DNA of 64,000 nt from Chaetoceros tenuissimus (Eukaryota; Bacillariophyta; Thalassiosirophyceae; Chaetocerotales; Chaetocerotaceae), in assembly GCA_021927905.1 (NCBI GenBank), contig BLLK01000019.1, positions 1,054,001 to 1,118,000 of the forward strand, in the 5' to 3' direction. A program made the translations under genes and the position numbers. The notes below the pieces were generated by a model. That model saw nothing but the letters and a program-made list of their open reading frames with translations. It did no database searches and was not told where the DNA came from. This document shows, piece after piece, positions 1 to 10,157 of the stretch (position 1 is the stretch's first letter; the number at the start of each line of letters is the position of its first letter).

Positions 1-244
1 ATGTAAAATGAATGGCGAGTGGCAGCACATGGAATTAACAATGACCTTGACGTGTAAAGATGTGACTAAATAGGCCTAAACATGGTCGGATATAGTCGGG
101 TATGTAGGATATTTCCTTTTGAGTAGGACACGTGACATTGGTATCTTTTTTCTTTTTTCATACATCACTCATCACTTTCACTTCTTTCTCATTTGATGCA
201 ATCATATCTCACCTTTGCATTTACATCTGATTGCAACCGAAACA

Positions 245-997
245 ATGACCTCATCAAGGCATATCCTCTACACAATTCTCTATCTTTGTATATTTGGTGC
301 ATCTTGTGCCAAGCCATTTGAAACAAGATCCAACACATCAACAATTCGTTCTCATTCTTTTTCGACAAAACCACGTGGCCAAAAACAAAATTTGGCATTT
401 GCATTCCCGAACCCAATCGCAATCATTGATCGAGACTTTAAAGCCCTCACAAGAAAAGTAACAGCCTATCATATCCTCCTACCAAAATCAGATGAAGTCG
501 CTATATCACTCAAACAGAAAATACGTAATAAAGTGAATCCAGCTCAAGATTCCAACAAAGAACCAATGTATGTAGTCGATGCATTCAAAGCAGCCGCTAG
601 GAAATTTAGTCAAGATGAAGAAACTGCAGTACGAGATGGATTATTGGGTACACTAGTTCCTCAAGGATATTGTCGTGCCAAAGAATTGGACGAGGCTTGT
701 TTTCAAGTACCTCTTGGTGTTATTTCCGGTCCAATTGAAAGTGAATATGGATATCATTTATTATTGGTGGAAGAGAGAACGAACTGTCCCAAACTCGATG
801 GAAATTTTAATAAAATTATGAAAGGTAGTGATGGTTATAGTACAGTTTTTACCAATGATTCAGAAAAGAGTAATGAAGTGGCCAAGGTTGCAATACAACA
901 AGTAGGATTTTGGATCGCTGTGAGTTTGGCTGGAGGAGTAGTTGCTGAAATATCTGCAAAAGCAGCCACTGTTATTACGAAACTTCCTTGGGAGTAA
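245..997 (+). CDS. Secretory or plastid parvulin-type peptidyl-prolyl isomerase with C-terminal membrane anchor
   Basis: 250 aa from the first ATG; the frame is open a little further upstream but has no ATG there. The N-terminus is hydrophobic (about residues 6-22), a signal peptide, followed by a Ser/Thr/Arg-rich transit-like stretch, so ER entry or a complex plastid is likely. Residues about 75-185 form a PpiC/parvulin (rotamase) fold: a TAYHILLP strand at the start, a middle region with DGLLGTL, and the family-typical end GPIESEYGYHLLLVEER. Parvulins catalyse cis/trans isomerisation of X-Pro bonds during folding. After the domain a hydrophobic segment near residues 222-242 could anchor the protein in a membrane. 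Family assignment is from the recognisable C-terminal parvulin signature; the compartment is inferred. Confidence 0.75.
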   Translation: MTSSRHILYTILYLCIFGASCAKPFETRSNTSTIRSHSFSTKPRGQKQNLAFAFPNPIAIIDRDFKALTRKVTAYHILLPKSDEVAISLKQKIRNKVNPAQDSNKEPMYVVDAFKAAARKFSQDEETAVRDGLLGTLVPQGYCRAKELDEACFQVPLGVISGPIESEYGYHLLLVEERTNCPKLDGNFNKIMKGSDGYSTVFTNDSEKSNEVAKVAIQQVGFWIAVSLAGGVVAEISAKAATVITKLPWE

Positions 998-1599
998 GAG
1001 GTTTTGAAAGATATTCATACTGCAGTACACTTCAAGGTGTTGATGTAAAAGGTCAGATCTTTGTATTCTATGAATGTGTTCTTTCAAGTTGAGTCATGGC
1101 ATCGTTGGTGACAGTATTGATCCTGCTTATGTTCATACTGGAAATAAGTACATGAAATTGTATTCTAATTCGGTCTCTAGATAAAAAGCAGAACGTAATA
1201 GCTAAATCATATTTACAATGCATGGATACTCTACAGAACGAAACTTGATCTTATGCCTGTTTCCAGAAATAAAGCAAATTATAAATATTTTACTATAGAT
1301 TAATGACTATCAATTTGTGAATTCTGTTCTTCGATACGTCAAGTAAGTATTGAACAAGGTAGATAAATAGTTACCTTGGTATTGAAGGCAAAATATTCAT
1401 TTAGTTTTTCAGATTAAAAGAGGGGTGGGAACCCCCCCCCTCTCTGCGCCAAAAATCAGCCTGATGAAAATTTCGGCAAACGCGCTCAATTTCATGTCTT
1501 TTTTTCAACTTCCAACACTTGCTGCCTTCTTGTGTTGATTTTGCATGCCTTATCTATTCCAAAGATACCTCAAGTGAGAGTAAATAAATTTCAAATACA
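998..1599. other. Intergenic, no gene seen
   Basis: AT-rich spacer between two genes on the + strand. It contains a run of nine or more C near 1430 followed by a CTCTCTGCGCC stretch, about 160 bp before the next start, which may belong to that gene's promoter. No RNA gene recognised. Confidence 0.5.
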
Positions 1600-2394
1600 A
1601 TGTCTGCTATTAACGAAGCCAACCTCAAGATGCCTGCTGTTGCTGAAGCCATCTCCAAGCCAGCTGAAGCAGGTACAAAGAGAAAAGCAGTGACACCTCC
1701 AAACAAATCTGGCATGATTGAGATTCCAGCAGATCTGAATGCTCTCTCGAAGGAACAATTGATTGCTCTCGTCAATGAACTCGTCAATGAAAGATCTACC
1801 ATGAACCGTGGACTCAAGAAAGCTCGTACAGCTGCTCCAGCAAGTGCAGCCAAGTCAAACGTTCTTCCATTTGCATCTCCTGTGGCATCATCTGCTCCTA
1901 AATTTGATGTAGTAGCAGTAAAGAAACGTATCTCCAAAAACTCAGCATCACTCATCAAAAAGGCGGCACATAATCGTGCCAAGAAACCATTTACAGAAAT
2001 TGTAGAGTGTGTACCGAGCGAAGCTGCAGTCATGACGCTCTTTGACTCCATTCCTACTGTTAGCAACAGTGCTCGTATGATCAAGTGGAAATTGAATGGA
2101 AATGAAGAAGTAATGAATTGGCTTGGAAATCCTTTTGAATATATTCATCCTGTGAAATTTGATGGGAAAACAATGTCGTTGGGAGGAACTAGACCTAAAA
2201 TCTATGCGTTTGCAAATTATGATAGTCTCGAAGCGAAATTTGAGAAAAAGACCAATACTTTGAATCTGAAGTTTAGGTCGAGACTTGCAGGAACTGGAAA
2301 GAATGACGGTGGTGATAAGCCTATGTTTCTTTATGATAAGAATGGCAAGCAAATCATGGGGGACATGGATGCCTTTTTGAGCAGATACATGTAA
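1600..2394 (+). CDS. Hypothetical basic protein, probably nuclear
   Basis: 264 aa, no signal peptide and no membrane segment. The first ~125 residues are Ala/Lys/Pro-rich and low in complexity, with basic clusters (KRKAVTPPNK near residue 27, RGLKKAR near 70) that could be nuclear localisation signals; a short helix ALSKEQLIALVNEL (about 48-61) precedes them. The second half (about 125-264) looks globular, with NWLGNPFEYI and a Lys-rich beta segment LNLKFRSRL. I do not recognise the family. The start is the first ATG in the frame. An antisense ORF covers the first half but is a shadow of the biased Ala/Lys composition. Could be a lineage-specific chromatin or virus-related protein; nothing in the sequence decides. 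Confidence 0.6.
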   Translation: MSAINEANLKMPAVAEAISKPAEAGTKRKAVTPPNKSGMIEIPADLNALSKEQLIALVNELVNERSTMNRGLKKARTAAPASAAKSNVLPFASPVASSAPKFDVVAVKKRISKNSASLIKKAAHNRAKKPFTEIVECVPSEAAVMTLFDSIPTVSNSARMIKWKLNGNEEVMNWLGNPFEYIHPVKFDGKTMSLGGTRPKIYAFANYDSLEAKFEKKTNTLNLKFRSRLAGTGKNDGGDKPMFLYDKNGKQIMGDMDAFLSRYM

Positions 2395-2550
2395 TAAGAT
2401 TGGGGATTGCTTAGTAGATAAAGCAATCAAGAAGTTGGGGATCGAAATTTTCAGTGTTCATTCTAAATTGTAATTACTATTATTTTCCCAAAAGACAAAG
2501 ATATTTTTCTAAATTGATGAACTTTCCTTCTACAAAATCCCACTGGTGGT

Positions 2551-3618
2551 CTAGAAGAAACCAGAGAGACCTGCTTCAAGATCGTATACTCTTGGAGACT
2601 CTTCATGAGTAAGCTTTACAACAACTCTGTCGAAAAAGTCTTCCAAGCCAACATCAGAATTGCCTAAATCTCCCATGTTCAAGATAAATATCACTCCTGG
2701 ATCATTACCATCAGTACCAAGAACACAACCTTCACTTGCTACATCACCAAGATTTTTAATGGTAGACGAGCCATTGAGGAGACATTCCTTAGGAGGGTCA
2801 CTAGTATCTCTTGTTTTAGATGGAGACGTAAGGTCGAAGCGAACAGTAGTCCATCCTGGATTAGATGGATCTCCCCCAGTTGTAGGTACAAAAGGAAAGT
2901 TGCAATCGTAGTAGTTGGTACTTGCAGCACTAGTTCGTGTGTACACGTTCAAGTAGAATTGTTCTGGACAAGGAGATTTAGGACCACAGGAAGTTGCCTT
3001 GAAGCTATACTCAATATATTCGAGTTTGCTTACTGCCAAGTTCTTCATTTCTTTATTGAATCCATCAAATTCGCCAGAGATATAGCGAAGAATAACTTTC
3101 TCATCACCGCTTTTAGGATCTGGATTACCAATGATCTTTCCACGGAAAGAACCGTTTCCAATAAAGGCTTCTGAGTTTGTGAACTCAAATGCAGCAAATT
3201 GACCGTTAAGAATATGGCCAAAAGGAAATGTTTGGGATACGGTTTCCAAGCAATCCGTATTGACGATCCCAAAATCTCCTGTCTTCAATCCGTTCTCAAC
3301 GCCCACACTGAGCTAGAATTGCGAAACCAGTAGTATCAGGAGGATTAGCAGAGCAAGCAGGGTCGCAGCATTTCTGGCAGAAACTCAAAGCATTGATTTC
3401 ATCATTGAATTCAGGCTGGATTAGGAAGCCTTTCTCGATGCAAACTTCATTTTCTTTTTTGATGCATATGGTACTTTCTTTGGATGATCTTTGGAAAATT
3501 TAGGACTCTTTGTTTTTTTAGGACTCTTTGTGTTCTTGGGAGCCTTGGTTCCTTTCAATCTTTTTGATTCAACCAAAACTGAAATGGAAAGAAGAGTCAA
3601 GATTTTGAAGAAGCGCAT
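2551..3618 (-). CDS. Secreted protein with N-terminal K-x-x-K lysine cluster; reading frame broken twice
   Basis: The start at 3618 (MRFFKILTLLSISVLVESKR) gives a clean signal peptide. It is followed by a lysine at every third residue for about nine steps (KGTKAPKNTKSPK and on), the spacing of silaffin pentalysine clusters. That frame stops at 3421. A second frame, open from about 3505 to 3296, encodes a Cys-rich stretch (FCQKCCDPACS). The original frame then resumes at about 3306 and runs to 2551 as a ~250-residue extracellular domain ending VYDLEAG, like beta-sandwich domains with a final DxV...YDxE strand. The two shifts compensate (-1 then +1). No intron of the size used elsewhere here explains both neatly. 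Either two indels (assembly error or decay; the first break lies at a run of A) or unusual splicing. The function as a cell-wall protein is inferred. Confidence 0.55.
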
Positions 3619-3960
3619 GATAGAATAGAGAATGTTTTGCAATAGTAAATAGAAATTTTATGAGAACTAAAATGGTGAACATTCATTGCAAAATAATTTA
3701 TCGCTAAAAAACAGAGTAAGTGAATTATTTATTTCCAATTTACTATTGCTCTCAGCTAATATGGTAGGAGTCGTGCAAAGAGGAAACTCGAATACGGCCG
3801 TTAAATACATAACGGCAAGATCCACATCTGTTCAACTCCGTCCATTTTCATTTTTCACAATTCACAACAAACTTGTTCTTCTCATGAAACCTCTAATGAA
3901 ACGTAGTTGTGTGCTAATAAAATCTTCGTTTCTAGTTCATTCCATGCACATATTCAAACC

Positions 3961-6906
3961 ATGAAGACTGCTGAAGACCTCAAGAACGAAGGTAATAGCT
4001 GCTACAAAGTCTCTGACTTTACAAAGGCCAACAAAGCTTATACAAAAGCACTAGCTGCATTGCAAGAAAACGATCCAAAACTATCCTGTGCCATCCATTC
4101 CAATCGAGGAAATGCTAGATTTGAACTTGGAGACTATCAAGGTGCCATCCAAGACTCTAAAAAGGTGATTCAAATCATTCAGAACGATCTCGATGCTTCA
4201 ACAGAAGAGAATGTACATAAAATTCAAATGAATCAATTTAGACTCGTCCGAGCACTCTTTTACCTCGAAGAAAGTAAAGAAACAATCGAGAAGGAGATGA
4301 CATTGATTACTGATGAATCACTTCGAAAAAAGTGTGATCAGATTCTAGATTCCTTTGAATATACAGAAAATTGTACTAGAGGTAATGGCTTTCAGTATCG
4401 ACCTCAACATGTTCGAAGTAATCTTGCATTTCCTTACTGTGAATACTATCCTTTTGGACATGATGTAAGCGAGTCTGCCTTGGCTGGCTTGAAGCTTCCA
4501 AAAAAGACTAGATTTGATGTACTCTATGGAGGAGTTGGCGATGGGCGTCATGTACTTCATACCATTCTCGAAGCGCATTATAGAAATGTAGTCAAGAAGG
4601 AGGAGCTTACTCTTCATGTCAGTATGAATGATATCAATGCTACTTTGCTTTTGAAGGATATTCTCGTTCTAGTAGTTTTGTATCGAATTGGATCATCGCA
4701 AAGTATTGACATTAGGTCTGAAGATATGATCAAGGACTTGAAAAAGGATAAGGACTCATTTCTTCTCATGGCTGTATTGTACTATGGGACACTTTCGTAT
4801 TCCATGCCTCCGACAATTTATGGCAAGCTACAAAGTCTACTCAAGGAGATTTTCATTGAATCTTCATGTGCTGAATTTCATGCGAAATATCCGTGGTTGT
4901 ATTTACCTGAGTCATCATGGGATCCTTTGGTGCATGTCGCCAAGCATTGGGCAGATATATCCATGTATCAACCACCGCTCAAAAGCCTCAAAGAAAATTT
5001 GGGAATTCATAGACCTAAATGCGACGAGGACAAATTCGACGGTATGATGGAAAAACTAGAAGCTATGGGGGCACCAGCTTCACAAATTAATGAATTCAAG
5101 CGCATGAAGGCTGAGAGGGAAGCACAGACAAGATTGGTAGTTTCTAAAGGTGTTGAAGATATTCTAGCGGGGAATTCATCTATACCAATTCCTGATTTTT
5201 TTAGTGAATTCATTCCGGCGAATGGTTCCAAAGAGGAGATTGAAAAGGGGAAACAAGATCTTATTGACCACATGGTGCAAATGGAACTGGAAGGCGGGGG
5301 AGAGCTTGAAATTGATTCCAAATTCCAAGAGGGAACAAATACCATTTTACCAGTCGCAAAAGCAGGCATCACTGAAATGGAGCAAGAAGTAGAGATGCTG
5401 AAAATGATCAACGAAGCACAGAAAGAGGGAAATCTAGCACAAGGACTCAAAAAGGCAAAAGCATTGATTCATAAGAAATGGACGGTGAACCCAATGAAGT
5501 TTTGTCCAAATTGGAATGAATTTTTCCAGCCAGAAATCAACGATGCAGATGTTACCAACCACGTAAAGGAGTTTCCATCCTACTATTTCCACGATGGAGT
5601 TTTTGACTTTTTGTTTGGGAAAGGGGACGGAAATCCAAAAGAAATGATGTATAGAGGAACTCTCTTTGACATCTTTGCTCTATTTTATGCAAACGCAAGT
5701 ATTGCAATTTCAACACTCGTTGAAAAGAAACAGCTATCTATCGAAATCTCTTTGGCATCAATCTTTGACTTTGCTACTGACATTTTGAATGAAAAGGATC
5801 GACGCGTTCAACTTGGTTTACCAGTATCTTTCAACGAAGTGTTTCTTTCCAATGTTCCCGACTACACTGGCATGCTTCCAGCATTCGTCCAAATCACTCC
5901 AATTCTAAAAGAGACTACAGAGGGATCTCCATCGAATTTTCGAAGCAATGTTTTTTTGAATACAGGGATTTTCAAGAGCTACGACGAATACACTAATGCT
6001 TCGACCGCACTTTCTGTCAAAGATATTGCTAGAATTCTGAAAGTTAAATCATTAGAGAGTCCACCTGATGTTTGGAATGGATTCAACAGATGGACGGTCG
6101 AGAGCAATCAACATCATTTGACATACATTGAGTTCAAGACTTGGATTCATAAACTGTTTCTCAAAACTGTTGTACCTCCTGCAAGAGACAGCTCAAAATC
6201 AGTAAGGGAAGAACATCCCAACACTTGCGCATTATTTCTGTCGACATGTAAGCATTGTATTGAGAATTTAGAGTATCCAGTACACTGGGTAATGAACAGT
6301 ATTGAAAGTCTGTTAGTACCAGAAGGGAAGCTCAAGACAAAGGCAACCATTGTCAATCAGAGTCCATCTGCTCCATTGGTAGACGGGAAGAAGTTAAAAG
6401 TCTGCAATATTTCTGCTTTTCAAGAAGACTTGCGCAATGAGCTATCTATATTCATGAAACAAGGCCTTTTGCCTAGCGTTTGTACTCTTTCATCCAAGTT
6501 GGCTAACGGCGAAGTCAGTGAATATCTATTGGACGTTACAATTGACGAGGATCAATTTACAGGAAATCAAAATATATCTTGTATCGGATTTCTCCTTCAA
6601 AAGGAGCTGAATAATGATTTCGAAATCAGATCTTTAGGAGGTTTCTTCATGATGTTTGGCAACAGTAGTCCAAAGCCTTTAGAAGATATGCGAGAATCTT
6701 TGCTAAAGAAAGGTGATGTTGTGGGACATTTGTTTTCGACAGTAAGGTACAATGTAAAGAAGCACCAACTATCCTTCACCATGTGCAATGACATCTATGA
6801 AAAATGGGGAAAATACTTTGTGTCAATTGTAAGAACAGATTGCTGGGGAACCGTCAAGCATGAAAGGATTAGACTGAAGGGGGCAAGAAAAGTATCATCG
6901 GATTGA
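3961..6906 (+). CDS. TPR and DUF4470 domain protein
   Basis: 981 aa from the ATG at 3961, chosen because MKTAEDLKNEGNSCYKVSDF is the classical start of a TPR solenoid; upstream in-frame residues look like leader sequence. TPR units occupy about residues 3-110 (AYTKALAAL, SNRGNARFELGDYQGAIQD). They are followed by a DUF4470 module, about 154-255 (LAFPYCEYYPFGHDVSE, then YGGVGDGRHVLHTILEAHYR). This domain is usually seen in MYND-finger or TPR proteins of fungi and algae. The remaining ~700 residues hold helical segments, a Glu/Lys-rich region near 370-500, and a C-terminal part resembling the long tails of those proteins. No MYND zinc finger is visible. Probably cytosolic; role unknown, TPRs suggest a scaffold or cochaperone. 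Confidence 0.75.
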   Translation: MKTAEDLKNEGNSCYKVSDFTKANKAYTKALAALQENDPKLSCAIHSNRGNARFELGDYQGAIQDSKKVIQIIQNDLDASTEENVHKIQMNQFRLVRALFYLEESKETIEKEMTLITDESLRKKCDQILDSFEYTENCTRGNGFQYRPQHVRSNLAFPYCEYYPFGHDVSESALAGLKLPKKTRFDVLYGGVGDGRHVLHTILEAHYRNVVKKEELTLHVSMNDINATLLLKDILVLVVLYRIGSSQSIDIRSEDMIKDLKKDKDSFLLMAVLYYGTLSYSMPPTIYGKLQSLLKEIFIESSCAEFHAKYPWLYLPESSWDPLVHVAKHWADISMYQPPLKSLKENLGIHRPKCDEDKFDGMMEKLEAMGAPASQINEFKRMKAEREAQTRLVVSKGVEDILAGNSSIPIPDFFSEFIPANGSKEEIEKGKQDLIDHMVQMELEGGGELEIDSKFQEGTNTILPVAKAGITEMEQEVEMLKMINEAQKEGNLAQGLKKAKALIHKKWTVNPMKFCPNWNEFFQPEINDADVTNHVKEFPSYYFHDGVFDFLFGKGDGNPKEMMYRGTLFDIFALFYANASIAISTLVEKKQLSIEISLASIFDFATDILNEKDRRVQLGLPVSFNEVFLSNVPDYTGMLPAFVQITPILKETTEGSPSNFRSNVFLNTGIFKSYDEYTNASTALSVKDIARILKVKSLESPPDVWNGFNRWTVESNQHHLTYIEFKTWIHKLFLKTVVPPARDSSKSVREEHPNTCALFLSTCKHCIENLEYPVHWVMNSIESLLVPEGKLKTKATIVNQSPSAPLVDGKKLKVCNISAFQEDLRNELSIFMKQGLLPSVCTLSSKLANGEVSEYLLDVTIDEDQFTGNQNISCIGFLLQKELNNDFEIRSLGGFFMMFGNSSPKPLEDMRESLLKKGDVVGHLFSTVRYNVKKHQLSFTMCNDIYEKWGKYFVSIVRTDCWGTVKHERIRLKGARKVSSD

Positions 6907-7411
6907 AGCAATGAAAAGGGGGAATACTTCTAGGAAGTCTTACATAAAATATAAAACTGATCAACACATAGACTAGCATTATTGTAACATTGAACATTAT
7001 ACCAAAACATCATTCGACACACAGAATGGCCTATCTTTTATCAACGGTCGAATAGAGAGGCATTCTGATTTCTGTTCTCACTTCTCATCTTATTTATGAT
7101 ATTCTCATCAGAATGAAGGTAAAAGAATATCAGTAAAGCGCACATGCAATAAGTAGACAACAAGCTCTCTTGTAATTTACGAGAAAAATGGTCTGAATTC
7201 TCAAAAAGTGTCGAACAAGAAAGAGAACGTCTATGGAACTTCTTTGTAATTAGGTTTGTAAAGTTCTTTGGTGACTCGAGTGACGCAAGTTCGACTTCTT
7301 ACTCTTTCCTTCCTTCCGATGTTGTTCCGGCATGCTTGTGAAAAAAACTTCCAACATAAATATAATCGACTTGAGTAGATAGCAATCTTGTCAAATCATA
7401 AAACTGTAAGA
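6907..7411. other. Intergenic, no gene seen
   Basis: Spacer between the TPR-DUF4470 gene and the 7TM receptor gene, both on +. No tRNA, repeat or convincing promoter element recognised. Confidence 0.5.
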
Positions 7412-8986
7412 ATGACCATCCTCTCAGGTATAACTTCATCCATTGGAATACTCTCCACAGCTTCCTGCACTGTGTTCCTTTGGTCAATAGTGACCGGAGT
7501 GGTACTAGGCAGCCGTGCTGCACCGCCTCAAACCGATCTGAATCTCCGAAGAAACAGGAGCATCACCACCATTTCGAAGCGGAAAAAGAACAAAAAGAAT
7601 TGCGCAGAGAATTCATCTTTGGGTAGACATGCTGAACAATTCAGTGCGCAAAATAAGTTGAAAATTCTTCATTCACTTTTTGCAAACGGACGAAAGACAA
7701 GATGCTCGATATTTTTGTCTTTTTCGATGATATTGCTCTCATCAATATGCTTCATATTTGGACCATTCATTCCAGAGAAAATGGCTTATAAAAATGCATG
7801 TTCGTCGCAAGCAATTATATTACTTTTCGCTGGAAACCTTGCCATTGCACAAACTTTCCTCTACTGTCTACATGCTTACTTTCAGACAACAAACAGCGAT
7901 TCAGGGAGACATTTTCGAGCATATGAATTAATTACAAATGTTTCCTTCCTCGCTATTTCCATCATTTCAGGTTCATTTTACCAACACCATAGCAACTTCG
8001 CAAAGGTTGGAGAAATGGTCTGTTTCGTCGACATATCGGCACCTACAAGTGATCTATTCACCACAATTTTCATCTACATCGACGTAGCAACATGCCTCTT
8101 TACAATCATTGCATCAATGTCTCTGCTTTTGGCCATTTATCTTCACGTCCGCAAGACAAATCTAAAGCATATTTACACCTTTCGACAAAGTATTCAACTA
8201 CCAAGTACATTTCAGCAATGTTCTACAAATCAACCAAATAATGACATTGATAGCAGCAATCATAGTGCCACTTCGAGTTCAATTCGAAAATTTGCCGATT
8301 CTTTTGCTCGCATAACAAATCTCAACATCAGTCCAACTATATCTTCGCCATCACGGAAAATGACGAAATCTGAACGAAAACGTATACGTTCCATCCACAA
8401 AACTCGTAATCAAAGTATACTCCATGCTCTCATTTTGTTTGTGGTATACTTTCCACCCTTTCTAGCATTCGTCCTATCATGTATTAATCCCAGCAAAGCT
8501 ACACCTACATGGCTGTTAGTAATCCTATCCATACTGACACCATCACAAGGAATACTCACCCTGCTATTATTCACACGTCCCAATATCCTAGTCGTCCGTG
8601 AACGATTCCCAGAAACAAGTAGAATCAAAGCATTATGGCAAGTCATAAAGGCAGGCAACAAGATCCCTCCTCAATATTACATTCGATCAAGTCGTTCCAA
8701 ACGTAGACTAGGTATCCACAGTGACCGCTCCTCTCTGTATACGAGAAGGAGCAGTCTAGGAGAAGTTAGTTCTCCTATACCAAATCCTCTTATCAAGACT
8801 GATGTTGTTTGTCCTAATCACGATAGTACAATACATGCATCAAATATTCGAGAAGATGAAAATAGCGCAAATAGTACACGTTTACACGGATTAGAAGTGG
8901 AATCTGAAGAGCATATATTATTTGAAAAGAAGAATGTATCCATCAAGCCATCAACACGAAATGAATATCGTATCTTTGGAAAATAG
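7412..8986 (+). CDS. Seven-transmembrane GPCR-like receptor (paralogue of the gene at 51.4 kb)
   Basis: 524 aa from the first ATG. Seven hydrophobic segments can be counted. They are the N-terminal SSIGILSTASCTVFLWSIV, one ending FGPFIPE, one with LLFAGNLAIAQTFLYC, one around LAISIISGSF, one around FIYIDVATCLFTIIASMSLL, one with LFVVYFPPFLAFVLSC and one with ILTPSQGILTLLLF. A long Ser-rich third intracellular loop (about residues 250-330) and a ~130-residue polar tail are receptor-like. TM7 and the stretch after it (TRPNILVVRERFPETSRIKA) align with the TM7 region of the product at 51.4 kb (TRLDIFAFRQRNPEYSRVRA), so the two are paralogues. The layout resembles cAMP-receptor/glucose-receptor-like GPCRs; ligand unknown. 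Confidence 0.7.
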   Translation: MTILSGITSSIGILSTASCTVFLWSIVTGVVLGSRAAPPQTDLNLRRNRSITTISKRKKNKKNCAENSSLGRHAEQFSAQNKLKILHSLFANGRKTRCSIFLSFSMILLSSICFIFGPFIPEKMAYKNACSSQAIILLFAGNLAIAQTFLYCLHAYFQTTNSDSGRHFRAYELITNVSFLAISIISGSFYQHHSNFAKVGEMVCFVDISAPTSDLFTTIFIYIDVATCLFTIIASMSLLLAIYLHVRKTNLKHIYTFRQSIQLPSTFQQCSTNQPNNDIDSSNHSATSSSIRKFADSFARITNLNISPTISSPSRKMTKSERKRIRSIHKTRNQSILHALILFVVYFPPFLAFVLSCINPSKATPTWLLVILSILTPSQGILTLLLFTRPNILVVRERFPETSRIKALWQVIKAGNKIPPQYYIRSSRSKRRLGIHSDRSSLYTRRSSLGEVSSPIPNPLIKTDVVCPNHDSTIHASNIREDENSANSTRLHGLEVESEEHILFEKKNVSIKPSTRNEYRIFGK

Positions 8987-9130
8987 TTTAGAAAATGTTT
9001 AAGTTTGGTAGAATATTCAATATTGATCTAATTATAAAATACACTATATATCTGCTCAAAAAATAGCCCACGAATTATTATGAAATGAATACTCAGATTT
9101 CATAACTCCTAACCCAACAGAGAGAAAAGT

Positions 9131-9202
9131 TTTGGCGCGGTTCGAGTTATTTAGCTCTAAAAGAAATCTGTGCCAAGGTAGGTGAGGTAGACATTGGCGC
9201 GG
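9131..9202. promoter_or_regulatory. Pair of E2F-like sites (TTTGGCGCGG and ATTGGCGCGG)
   Basis: TTTTGGCGCGG at 9130-9140 matches the E2F/DP consensus TTTSSCGC; a near copy ATTGGCGCGG lies at 9193-9202. Both are in the spacer (8987-9665) about 460-540 bp upstream of the small KEN-box gene. Function inferred only from consensus match and pairing. Confidence 0.4.
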
Positions 9203-9665
9203 TAACGACGATTTTCCAGCAATTTTTACAGTTGCCCATCACATCCACTATTACCAGTGTTAGCATTACAGTCTCTCTTGTTTCAATAGAGATTTAACAG
9301 AGATCACCAGTCACAGCATCATCTATTGAATGTGAGTTGCATCGTTCGTCTTGAGAAGAACGGGAGTCGGAGAGAACATGAAAGAGTTCATTGATTGACG
9401 AGCAATCAACAATAGACTACTACCAAGACAAGACAACAAGACAAGAGATTCTTGCATTGAAACTCAGCCAGAGCTTTCAAGTTCTACTCCTTGATGATTG
9501 ACATGTCGGCTCCATGTATACTGAATTCTTATTGAACATTTCATGAATCTAACAGTTTCCTTCTTCAAAAGTAGTCAACCTGTTTCAAATTTGATTTACT
9601 CGTACAATTCAAATTCGATTTATCAAGTGTTGCATCAGCCACTCAACAAGAATAAAATAGAAAAG

Positions 9666-10157
9666 ATGCAAGGAACGAAACGGAAACGGGCACTGAAATC
9701 AATCACGTCCTTGACGAAATCACACTCGACTGTAAGCAAAGTATCATTGGATAAAGAAAATATAGTCAACCAATCGATACCAAAAGAGTCAATTCGAAAA
9801 GAGTCAACAATACCAAAAGAAGATGAAGAACTATCCAGGATATTCCAAAGTCAAGCTATTCGTTCCATTGAAAAAGATGAATTGATCAATGGACGGCACT
9901 GTTTACCGGGTAGGAGTCATGAATCTGTTTCAGAATTTGATTTAGAGTGGGAGTGGTTCAATAGGGGTACGATTTATAAACCGATCGCTACTAGGATTAG
10001 GAATGTAGCAAATGAGACGAGAGATGATGTTGTTGTCACCACTACTGCTGCTACAGCTGATTCTTCTTCTAGTACTGCAGTGACGCAAAATAGTAGACCG
10101 CCTGAGCATGTTTTTTCAAGCGTTGGGTCAGCTTTTGAGCCGAATTTTCCATTGTAG
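9666..10157 (+). CDS. Small hypothetical protein with KEN-box-like motif
   Basis: 163 aa from the ATG at 9666; the frame is open about 40 codons upstream, but MQGTKRKRALKS looks like a natural basic N-terminus. The protein is Ser/Thr/Lys-rich and mostly disordered, with a KEN motif in SLDKENIVN (about residues 28-36), the degron read by the APC/C-Cdh1 ubiquitin ligase. A more ordered aromatic patch follows (SEFDLEWEWFNRGTIYKP, about residues 89-106), and the tail is a Thr/Ser/Ala-rich low-complexity region. No family recognised. With paired E2F-like sites upstream it is a candidate cell-cycle-regulated protein (for example an inhibitor or APC/C substrate), which is inference. It could equally be an unremarkable disordered protein. 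Confidence 0.5.
   Translation: MQGTKRKRALKSITSLTKSHSTVSKVSLDKENIVNQSIPKESIRKESTIPKEDEELSRIFQSQAIRSIEKDELINGRHCLPGRSHESVSEFDLEWEWFNRGTIYKPIATRIRNVANETRDDVVVTTTAATADSSSSTAVTQNSRPPEHVFSSVGSAFEPNFPL

Noticed and set aside
1554-2084. 176-codon ORF on - opposite the gene at 1600
   Set aside because: Mirrors Ala/Ser/Lys-biased codons of the + strand gene; no domain or leader, and the + strand frame is longer and better placed.
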